Part shown: positions 33,244-39,197 of the stretch, piece by piece
Layout of the letters: each line of letters starts with the position of its first letter
Position numbering within the stretch: position 1 is the stretch's first letter
IMG/VR virus record: IMGVR_UViG_3300035698_006961
Location: 1-39,197 of that record
Length of the DNA stretch: 39,197 nucleotides
DNA from: a virus
Direction: 5' to 3' (one strand)
Made by a program: the position numbers and the translations under genes
The notes under the pieces: generated by a model
What the model saw: only the letters and a program-made list of their open reading frames with translations
What the model was told of the DNA's origin: nothing
Databases searched by the model: none

Positions 33244-33998
33244 TTAGAGGAAAGACAATATTGGCGGTAATTACAGCGCGTGCTGGTTCTAAAGGAATAC
33301 CGGGCAAAAATTACAAAGATCTTCTTGGTATGCCTCTTGTGTGTTGGTCTGTAAAAGCAGCTTGCCAAAGTGTCTATGTAGACCACGTCTATATTAGTAC
33401 GAATTGCGAACATGTTAAAAAGGCTTGCAAGAAATTTAAGCACGATTTAGGGATTGGCGGCAAGAATATCAAGATCATTGACCGGCCAGCAGAGTTATGC
33501 ACAGACAAAAGCAAGAACGAGGAAGCTCTGATTCATGCGGTACAGATGATGGAAGAGAAAACAGGAAAGACTCCTGACATCGTAGTCAACTTACAACCTA
33601 CTTCTCCTATCCGGAAAGAATTTCTTATAGATGAAGCTATTGGTATCATGAAAGAGATGGGGGCAAGTTCTCTTTTAACTGTGTCTCAGCACACTCCATT
33701 TTTCTTACAGGATTGTGAAGAAGGCACAGTGTGGCATTATGACAGAAAAAATAGGCCAATGAGACAAAGTCTAAAAAGAAACGACTGGTACTACCACGAT
33801 GACGGATGTCTTTATATTGCAGAAACAAGTGTGCTATTTTCTGAGATGTGCAGAATAGACGAAGACCCATGGCTTTACATTAATGACAAGTATTCTTCAT
33901 TCCAAATTGACGATGAGGTCGATTGGAGAATAATGGAGAGTATAATGAAGGAGATATTTGTGACAGGAGAGTATATAGGCAGTGAGACTATCCAATAG
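33240..33998 (+). CDS. neuA: CMP-nonulosonic acid synthetase (CMP-sialic acid synthetase type)
   Basis: This 252-residue cytidylyltransferase would activate a nine-carbon sugar acid with CTP to the CMP-sugar. It has AVITARAGSKGIPGKN (the CTP-binding loop, 9-24), LLGMPLVCWSVKAA, DIVVNLQPTSPIR and the late acidic pair IDDEVDWRIME. Length and motif order match NeuA/KdsB-like enzymes, and ARAGSKGIPGKN is nearer NeuA. Legionaminic or pseudaminic acid cytidylyltransferases are alternatives. It runs toward neuB, with a structured 65-base gap between the two stops. Confidence 0.9.
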   Translation: MIRGKTILAVITARAGSKGIPGKNYKDLLGMPLVCWSVKAACQSVYVDHVYISTNCEHVKKACKKFKHDLGIGGKNIKIIDRPAELCTDKSKNEEALIHAVQMMEEKTGKTPDIVVNLQPTSPIRKEFLIDEAIGIMKEMGASSLLTVSQHTPFFLQDCEEGTVWHYDRKNRPMRQSLKRNDWYYHDDGCLYIAETSVLFSEMCRIDEDPWLYINDKYSSFQIDDEVDWRIMESIMKEIFVTGEYIGSETIQ

Positions 33999-34020
33999 CG
34001 AGATATCCTATGCCTGTCAC
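33960..34020. terminator. Inverted repeat between convergent neuA and neuB, candidate terminator
   Basis: GTGACAGG (33960-33967) is the exact reverse complement of CCTGTCAC (34013-34020). Inside, ATAGG (33975-33979) pairs with CCTAT (34007-34011) and CTAT/ATAG pairs around CCA (33988-33998). The structure straddles the neuA stop. No long T tract follows on either strand, so a classical intrinsic terminator is not certain. Confidence 0.4.
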
Positions 34021-34063
34021 ATTAAAATACTTGATACTGATATTGAGTTTGATATTATCGAAA

Positions 34064-34966
34064 TCAATTGCAACCAAGAACGTTCTTATTTGATCTTAGC
34101 TTGGTTTTTTCGTCACTCTCTTCTTTAACCAGTTTCTCAGGTCTTGATGACATTGCGTCGTAGACGTGGTTCAGATCTTCGCGCAGTTGAGATAACTCAT
34201 GAGGAGTTAGGCTTGCTGCTGCGTCTGTATGTGGATATTCTTTATCATCGATAAAGTGCCTCTCGAACCATCTAGCACCATTGGCCAGTGCAGCAATGTC
34301 GGTAGCTATGCCGTGTCCATGATTACTGAACCCGACGAAAGGTTGTGTTTTTCTGAGTTTTTTGATTTCATTTAGATACAACTCTTTGAATGGGCATGGG
34401 TAGATTGATGTGCAGTGATAGACGACTGTATCGCGAGGATATACGTGATGTTGTCCGCAGTTTCCGTTCAGTAATGAAAGCAACTTTTTATTTTCTTCTG
34501 GAGTAACCATTCCTAAAGAAATATGTATTTCGCCCTTAAAGTTGCAATCATTGTATAGGTATTTGACGATATCGTAGTCTTGGTTTTTGGCGCTGGGGAT
34601 TTTTATGATTTTTGGTTCTAGAGAGACAATCTCTTTTGCTGACTTACAGTCCCATACGGAACATGAGTAAATCACTCCAATATCTTCACAATACTTTTTT
34701 AATTCGGCATGTTGACCCAACGAGAACTCAAGTACTCTTCTATGTTCTAGGTACGTCTCCCCGAATGCGAATTCCGGATTGGGATGAGGTTTGTCCTTGA
34801 GGATCTCTGGTGTTGAGAGATTGATGTCGCGTTTTTGAAATTTTACTACGTCAGCCCCGCTAGTGGCAGCTAAGTAGATTAGTCTTTTTGCACGAGACAT
34901 ATCACCACCGTGATTGCAGCCTATTTCTGCTATTAAAGTGGGATGAGTCGAAGGTATAATTATCAT
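34064..34966 (-). CDS. neuB: Sialic-acid-type synthase (NeuB family), lacking the SAF domain
   Basis: This 300-residue TIM-barrel enzyme would condense phosphoenolpyruvate with an N-acyl-hexosamine to a nonulosonic acid. Seen: IAEIGCNHGGDMSRAKRLI, VVKFQKRD, IKIPSAKNQDYDIVKYL, ISLGMVTPEENKKLL, YHCTSIYPCP, GFSNHGHG and ARWFERHFIDDKEYPHTDAAASL. Typical NeuB is about 340-350 residues with a C-terminal antifreeze-like (SAF) domain; here the chain ends about 45 residues short, in a charged tail. It is the only minus-strand gene and faces neuA. No clear ribosome binding site precedes it. Activity without SAF is uncertain. Confidence 0.87.
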   Translation of the reverse strand: MIIIPSTHPTLIAEIGCNHGGDMSRAKRLIYLAATSGADVVKFQKRDINLSTPEILKDKPHPNPEFAFGETYLEHRRVLEFSLGQHAELKKYCEDIGVIYSCSVWDCKSAKEIVSLEPKIIKIPSAKNQDYDIVKYLYNDCNFKGEIHISLGMVTPEENKKLLSLLNGNCGQHHVYPRDTVVYHCTSIYPCPFKELYLNEIKKLRKTQPFVGFSNHGHGIATDIAALANGARWFERHFIDDKEYPHTDAAASLTPHELSQLREDLNHVYDAMSSRPEKLVKEESDEKTKLRSNKNVLGCN

Positions 34967-35020
34967 GTAATAATCATCGTAAGAAAATGCACTTTTAGTA
35001 AAGCATTAGGAGACCAAAAC

Positions 35021-35653
35021 ATGAAGACAGGAGACGGGACGGAACTCTCTGAGAGGATCAAAAACATAAAATTATTAGTTGTTGACTGTGATGGAACTTT
35101 GACAGATGGAAAATATCACGTATCGTCTGAAGGAGTGACAACAAAGGCATACACTACCCATGATTGGTGGGCAATGCAGAAGGTTCAGGATTGTGGTATT
35201 ATGGTATTGATTTTGACGCATTGTAATGATAACTCAATTGACTATAGGATCAGGAATCTCCCGTATCTTGCTCGTCATAGAATGGTTTTGACTAAACTAG
35301 ATTGGGGAGAAACAAAGTCGGATTATATCAGGGATTTTATTCGTGATAGAAACATAGAGTTAGATGAAGTTGCCTTTATCGGAGACGCAGAGAATGACTT
35401 ATGCTCTATGAAAATATGCGGTTACACTGGCTGTCCAGCCGACGCTGTGTCGATAATAAAAGAGGAGTCGAACTTTGTTTCAGACGTAAACGGGGGAGAA
35501 GGTGCTGTACGAGAATTTATTATCAGCATCATCGGAGAACAGGCGTACTCGGAACAACCGATAAAGGATAATTATGGCAATCAGCGTAACAGGACGAATG
35601 GTAAAAGCTCAAACAGTATCGAACTTGTCGAACCGCAGGATGAAGTTTCCTAA
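35021..35653 (+). CDS. KdsC-type HAD phosphatase (nonulosonate/KDO phosphatase-like)
   Basis: This 210-residue HAD-superfamily phosphatase has motif I VVDCDGTLTDG, motif II ILTH, a lysine in TKLDWGETKSDYI, and motif III AFIGDAENDLCSM. This is the C0-type layout of KdsC, which dephosphorylates KDO-8-phosphate and related sialic-acid-9-phosphates. With neuB and neuA it completes a synthase-phosphatase-cytidylyltransferase set. The start at 35021 is favoured by AGGAG at 35009-35013; an upstream in-frame ATG at 34943 would overlap neuB. The last 30 residues after the fold are low complexity. Confidence 0.83.
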   Translation: MKTGDGTELSERIKNIKLLVVDCDGTLTDGKYHVSSEGVTTKAYTTHDWWAMQKVQDCGIMVLILTHCNDNSIDYRIRNLPYLARHRMVLTKLDWGETKSDYIRDFIRDRNIELDEVAFIGDAENDLCSMKICGYTGCPADAVSIIKEESNFVSDVNGGEGAVREFIISIIGEQAYSEQPIKDNYGNQRNRTNGKSSNSIELVEPQDEVS

Positions 35654-36041
35654 GCAAGCGTTATCTTTCAATCACTTGAGGATACAGTTTTCAGATTCAT
35701 CTGATATTCATCTACTTCTCACAGACAAGCAGGTAGATTCAGCAATTAAGCGAGCTAAAGAATCTGGCATATCTGATCCTACTACATGGGTTCACGAATG
35801 CTGGCTTGAAGGAATCGTGTCGAATAAGGCCTGTGATAAAGCTCAGGACGTGGACTATCACGGGCTTCCTAAAGTAGCTCAGAAATTTAGTCATGTACGG
35901 GTGAATCTTGATGGGAGTATTATGCATATGGTGTTGAAGCACGGTCCACTAAAAAGTGCGATCAAAAGAGCCGAGACGTTTGACGGTTCATTGCCGAAGG
36001 TAAGTTGGTTTTCAGATAAATTTGAGGAGAACGATGAGTAA
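35574..36041 (+). CDS. Hypothetical protein
   Basis: This 155-residue protein is not recognised. It has two similar segments: a DKQVDSAIKRAKESG region near the middle and a PLKSAIKRAETFDG region near the end, each following a hydrophobic strand (HLLLT, HMVLKHG). This suggests an internal duplication. The start at 35574 follows AAAGGA and overlaps the phosphatase gene by 80 bases; ATG 35640 is the alternative. It overlaps the deformylase start by eight bases. Confidence 0.6.
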   Translation: MAISVTGRMVKAQTVSNLSNRRMKFPKQALSFNHLRIQFSDSSDIHLLLTDKQVDSAIKRAKESGISDPTTWVHECWLEGIVSNKACDKAQDVDYHGLPKVAQKFSHVRVNLDGSIMHMVLKHGPLKSAIKRAETFDGSLPKVSWFSDKFEENDE

Positions 36042-36618
36042 CAAAGTCAAAAGTAGAAAAATTCGAGCCAAAGCGTCCCAAAAGAAGAATATGCTTTTTC
36101 GAGGACAGAGGCTCGGTGCCGAAAAGAAACTTAGAAATGGAATCATAAAATGGGACGATCCTATCCTGTCTCAGGTTTGTGATATAGTTTCTCAAGATGA
36201 CGATATCAAATTTGTGAATACAATGAAGAAGACGATCTTGGCAACAAGAGATGGCCTTGGATTAGCTGCATCTCAAATTGGTTTTACAAAACGCGTGATT
36301 GCGTGGAGACATAGTCTGTCTGAGAAGATGGTCAAGGTCATGATCAATCCTATCCTTGAATCAGCTAGCGAGCATACAATGAAAGTTCGAGAGGGATGCC
36401 TGTCTTATCCGAAGAAGTCTGCTGAAGTTGAACGAAACATATCTGTCAAGGTTCGTTGGAAAGATGAAAGATGGACAGACCATACTCGCGAGTTCAGGGG
36501 AAGAGACGCCGTCATAATTCAGCACGAATTGGATCATCTCGAAGGAATTTGTAAAGTTGGCGAGTCTGTAAAAAGAGAACAGGAAGAAGCAGATCCGAAC
36601 TTTGTCCCTGCCCGTTGA
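36034..36618 (+). CDS. def: Peptide deformylase
   Basis: This metalloenzyme removes the N-formyl group from new proteins. It is 194 residues. All three signatures are present: GLGLAASQIG (motif 1), EGCLSYP (motif 2, Cys ligand) and HELDHLEG (motif 3, two His ligands and the catalytic Glu). The N-terminal 35 residues are basic and extra. The start at 36034 follows GAGGAG at 36024-36029. Phage deformylases are known to speed processing of phage or host proteins. The stop is at the start of the inverted hairpin repeat. Confidence 0.93.
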   Translation: MSNKVKSRKIRAKASQKKNMLFRGQRLGAEKKLRNGIIKWDDPILSQVCDIVSQDDDIKFVNTMKKTILATRDGLGLAASQIGFTKRVIAWRHSLSEKMVKVMINPILESASEHTMKVREGCLSYPKKSAEVERNISVKVRWKDERWTDHTREFRGRDAVIIQHELDHLEGICKVGESVKREQEEADPNFVPAR

Positions 36619-36651
36619 ACCTCCCCTACCTAAAGGAAGGGGTCTTGGCGG
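36615..36651 (-). repeat. IS200/IS605 right-end-like hairpin, inverted copy
   Basis: Read on the minus strand, this 37-base element has CCGCCAAGA, then a hairpin CCCCTTCC-TTTA-GGTAGGGG (one T-T mismatch), then AGGTTCAA. Its 22 bases at 36615-36636 match 12545-12566 exactly in reverse complement, and its CCGCCAAG matches 12376-12383. It overlaps the deformylase stop codon and lies in the leader of the glycosyltransferase. Confidence 0.65.
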
Positions 36652-36673
36652 AATCAATGAAATAACGGGAAGA

Positions 36674-38626
36674 ATGAAAAGACAAATTGTTCATGTTATC
36701 GAAAGTCTTGGCGTCGGTGGAGCGCAGACAATGCTGTATGAATTGTACAGCGCCATAGCTAAATATCATCCAGAAGTAGATCAGAGACTTATTGTTATCC
36801 ATCCAAAAAAGATGGGTAAGGGTATGGTCGAGTCATACAACATACCGTACCACCAGACAATTTCTGGTCTTTTTAATAGGATGATGATTGAGAAGGCTAA
36901 TGATCATGTAGTATTGTATCACAAGTTGATGTGCTCTAACATGTCGGTCCTTCAGAGGCTATATGGAAAAGTTCCTACTGTTCTAATAAATCACACGCAC
37001 TCTGGCTCCCGCGTTCATAACAGATTACACAACATTGACCAGTTGGTAGTTGTCTGCAAAAACATGAAGCACAGCTTAAAAAAGCTAGGAGTTAGGACTC
37101 CTTGTGTTGTTATACCGAATGCCGTAAACGGAAATACATATGACGCTATAGAGCCTATCACGGCGGATCCTGATTTTTTAACAACAGGAAGATTAAACTC
37201 GATGAACTCAATCAAATATCAGCAGGATTGGGTTCCTTGGATTATGGGTATGGATTTGCCTAAACCGATCCTCCATCAATATCTTGGTTCTGGCCCACCC
37301 TATAAGAAGGCGTTAGGGATAGCTGAGAATCTTGGAAAGAAAAGTCAGAACAAGGTAGAGTTGCCGGGTCTTATCAAAGATTTTGAAGAGAAGGTACAGA
37401 CAATAAAGGGCTGGGACCTATTCTTATACGAGATCAATAGACCAGAGGGGATGAGCATGGCTGTGCTTGAGTCTTTGGCTTGTGGGGTCCCTGTGGTCTG
37501 CAGTAACCATGCTGGAAACAATGAGATCATAGAGAACGGTGTAAATGGATATATATTCAAGAACAGGAGTCATGCTGAAAAGATTCTTCGCGACCTGTGT
37601 AATCGTCCAGACAAACTAGAGGAATTGAAGAAAACAACGAAGCGTCACTTTGATGAGAATCTTGATGCCAGGTTTATGGCAGATAGATATGTGTCTTTGA
37701 TTGGAGAGGTTTGTGACAAGTGGGTTAAGGGAAAACGAACATCGAAGCAAGTGAGCGTTCATAGGCATCAAAAAAGGTTGCCAAAGAAAAACAAGTCAAA
37801 CCGTCGAAAAAAGGTTAGTAGCGTAACCAAGAAAAAGGTAGAAACCATGGACGATACCGTGAGAGATGGGACATTTACGATCCTGACTGCAGGAAGAAAT
37901 AATGCACGGTACATAAAGGACTGGGCAAAAAGTATCTTGTGTCAAGACTACCGACCGTTAAATGTTGTGTTCGTCGATGACGCTTCTACAGATGAGACGG
38001 TAAACAAAGTCGCAAGTTTTAAACCCAAATTTGAGGAAAAGGGGATTGGGATTACTATCGTCAAAAACTCAAAGAGGCAATACTGTTCTGGCTCTTACAA
38101 GATAGCTTATGAGCATTCGGTTGACTCATCTTACTGGGGAGTTGTAGATGCAGACGACATGCTTGCAGCCGGAGCTACATCGTATATAGCGAATCTGTAT
38201 GATGAGAATCCAAAAGTTTCTTGGATCTATACTCAGTACCAAGTATGCGATGTACATATGAATCCAAAAAGGAAGGGATTCTGTAAAGCACCACAAAAAG
38301 GTCAGTCGTTATTGGACATGGGTAATAGTGGGGTTCATGCGTATTCGCACTGGAGAACGTTTTCTTATAGGTTCCCCAAGCCTAATAAAATTTGGAAGCC
38401 GGGGTTAAGGTCTTCTGTAGACAAGTTCATGGGTTATCGTCTTGAGGAGTGGGGGATCGGTATGTTTGTAGACAAAGTCTGTTATCATTATCGTCTAGGG
38501 ACACCGTCATGCATCTCTAAGACAGAGAAGACTAGACAAGCGTGGGATAGCGTCAAGAAAGAGGCTATAGCAAGAAGGAAGAAATATGGACTTAGACCAC
38601 AAAAAGTGATTATTCACAAAGGATAG
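36674..38626 (+). CDS. Two-domain glycosyltransferase (GT4 plus GT2)
   Basis: This is a 650-residue fusion of two glycosyltransferase folds. Residues 1 to about 350 are GT-B/GT4: VIESLGVGGAQTMLYEL at the start and EGMSMAVLESLACGVPVV...NNEIIENGVNGYIF as the donor-binding end. A basic linker (about 355-390, RKKV and KKNKSNRRK) leads to a GT-A/GT2 domain from about residue 400: FTILTAGRNNARYI, VVFVDDASTDETV and the metal-binding VVDADDM, with a likely catalytic DXD-type center. It probably builds a disaccharide step on a surface glycan or virion protein. The start at 36674 puts the GT4 motif at the N-terminus. Confidence 0.88.
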   Translation: MKRQIVHVIESLGVGGAQTMLYELYSAIAKYHPEVDQRLIVIHPKKMGKGMVESYNIPYHQTISGLFNRMMIEKANDHVVLYHKLMCSNMSVLQRLYGKVPTVLINHTHSGSRVHNRLHNIDQLVVVCKNMKHSLKKLGVRTPCVVIPNAVNGNTYDAIEPITADPDFLTTGRLNSMNSIKYQQDWVPWIMGMDLPKPILHQYLGSGPPYKKALGIAENLGKKSQNKVELPGLIKDFEEKVQTIKGWDLFLYEINRPEGMSMAVLESLACGVPVVCSNHAGNNEIIENGVNGYIFKNRSHAEKILRDLCNRPDKLEELKKTTKRHFDENLDARFMADRYVSLIGEVCDKWVKGKRTSKQVSVHRHQKRLPKKNKSNRRKKVSSVTKKKVETMDDTVRDGTFTILTAGRNNARYIKDWAKSILCQDYRPLNVVFVDDASTDETVNKVASFKPKFEEKGIGITIVKNSKRQYCSGSYKIAYEHSVDSSYWGVVDADDMLAAGATSYIANLYDENPKVSWIYTQYQVCDVHMNPKRKGFCKAPQKGQSLLDMGNSGVHAYSHWRTFSYRFPKPNKIWKPGLRSSVDKFMGYRLEEWGIGMFVDKVCYHYRLGTPSCISKTEKTRQAWDSVKKEAIARRKKYGLRPQKVIIHKG

Positions 38627-38630
38627 GGAT

Positions 38631-39197
38631 ATGTTATCATCAACAGTAATCGGGGTTGTAGGAGCCGGATATGTCGGGAAGGCAGTCGCTAAGGGTTTCT
38701 CCTCGTCGGGTCGCGTAAAAATATATGACATAGATCCTGAAAGATATGAAGATTCTCTAAGAATTACCATATGTAGTACATTCGTATTTATTTGTCTCCC
38801 TACACCTGATTTAAACGGAGAATGCGATCTTAGTGCAATCTATGATTTCTTCGCCGAAGCGAGCGACTATGCGGGTACGGATACTGTATTTGTAATCAAG
38901 TCTACTGTCCCGATAGGTACGACTTCCGAGTTAAGTAGGACTTATCCAAAAATGAGGATAGTACACAATCCTGAGTTTTTGACGGCGAAGTCTTCATTCC
39001 GAGATTTTGCTAACCCCTCTCGGATAGTTATCGGTGGAGAGGATGGACCAGCAGTACGGGATCTTGCGAATTTGTATCACGAGAGGTTTCCCGGAGTGCA
39101 TGTACACTTGATGTCTTCTATGGATTCAGAAACCGTAAAGTATGCTGCAAATTCTTTTCTTGCGACGAAAGTAGTCTTTTTTAACGAAATCAAGATG
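38631..39197 (+). CDS. UDP-glucose/GDP-mannose dehydrogenase family protein, 3' end missing
   Basis: The frame is open for 189 codons and leaves the window without a stop. It begins MLSSTVIGVVGAGYVGKAVA, an NAD-binding GxGxxG loop. It continues with FICLPTPDLNGECDLSAI (the conserved VPTPxxxxGxxDLS region), VIKSTVPIGTT, HNPEFLTAKSSFRDFANPSRIVIGG and ETVKYAANSFLATKVVFFNEI. This is the UDP-glucose 6-dehydrogenase family; a nonulosonate-route nucleotide-sugar dehydrogenase such as WecC or WbpA is also possible. The start at 38631 lies four bases after the glycosyltransferase stop, with AAAGG upstream. It extends the sugar module beyond the window. Confidence 0.9.
   Translation, partial: MLSSTVIGVVGAGYVGKAVAKGFSSSGRVKIYDIDPERYEDSLRITICSTFVFICLPTPDLNGECDLSAIYDFFAEASDYAGTDTVFVIKSTVPIGTTSELSRTYPKMRIVHNPEFLTAKSSFRDFANPSRIVIGGEDGPAVRDLANLYHERFPGVHVHLMSSMDSETVKYAANSFLATKVVFFNEIKM

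Noticed and set aside
34943-35020. Longer start for the HAD phosphatase gene
   Set aside because: It would overlap the start of neuB on the other strand and lacks a ribosome site, whereas AGGAG at 35009-35013 fits the ATG at 35021.
36602-36673. Longer start for the glycosyltransferase
   Set aside because: The extra residues are encoded by the hairpin repeat and the end of def, and the GT4 N-terminal motif begins directly after the ATG at 36674.
1-39197. tRNA, rRNA or CRISPR array
   Set aside because: No cloverleaf-like sequence, ribosomal RNA segment or regularly spaced direct repeat was recognised. Gaps between genes are mostly under 85 bases apart from 12343-12577.

Overview
The window looks like part of a large, AT-rich, double-stranded DNA tailed-phage genome. 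Genes are packed almost end to end, mostly with ATGA or TAATG stop/start overlaps or gaps of a few bases. All but one (neuB) lie on the plus strand. Much of the content is a phage-encoded replisome and recombination set. I see no ribosomal RNA, no recognisable tRNA, no CRISPR array and no virion structural genes. The host cannot be named. A SpoVS/Alba-like gene and a bacterial C-family polymerase are compatible with many bacterial hosts. Both window edges cut genes: the UvsW-like helicase on the left and a UDP-sugar dehydrogenase on the right.

Region 1 (1-12.3 kb) holds replication initiation and DNA modification: an SF2 helicase with two inteins, a D12-class methylase, an unknown protein, a DnaC/DnaI-like loader with a degenerate P-loop, a DnaB-type helicase, a CHC2 zinc-finger primase piece, a Dam-like methylase, a DUF4326 protein, and an N4/N6 methyltransferase carrying an intein. 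Region 2 (12.34-12.58 kb) is a structured non-coding stretch. It has hairpins resembling IS200/IS605 right ends and probably a promoter; a near copy sits inverted at 36.6 kb.

Region 3 (12.6-31.7 kb) holds the replicative polymerase and recombination. The C-family DNA polymerase (DnaE) is split into two genes, separated by an unrelated 190-aa gene, and each half carries an intein. It is followed by an acidic protein, a putative ssDNA-binding protein, RecA, a TOPRIM primase piece, a Cas4/RecB-like Fe-S nuclease, a SpoVS/Alba-like protein with a hairpin over its ribosome binding site, a Gp157-like protein, a YkgJ-type metal-cluster protein broken by a frameshift inside its intein, a glutaredoxin-like protein, and a UvrD/PcrA helicase with an intein.

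Region 4 (31.7-39.2 kb) is a sugar or surface-glycan module. It has two DUF115/MptE-like paralogues, a CMP-sialic-acid-type synthetase (NeuA), a sialic-acid-type synthase (NeuB, inverted), a KdsC-type HAD phosphatase, a small unknown protein, peptide deformylase, a fused GT4-GT2 glycosyltransferase and a UDP-glucose-dehydrogenase-like protein. Together these could make and transfer a nonulosonic acid, modifying either the virion or the host surface.

The most unusual features are seven inteins in six interrupted genes, nearly all in DNA-metabolism proteins; the dnaE gene split around a possible degenerate nuclease gene; and the nonulosonate cassette.
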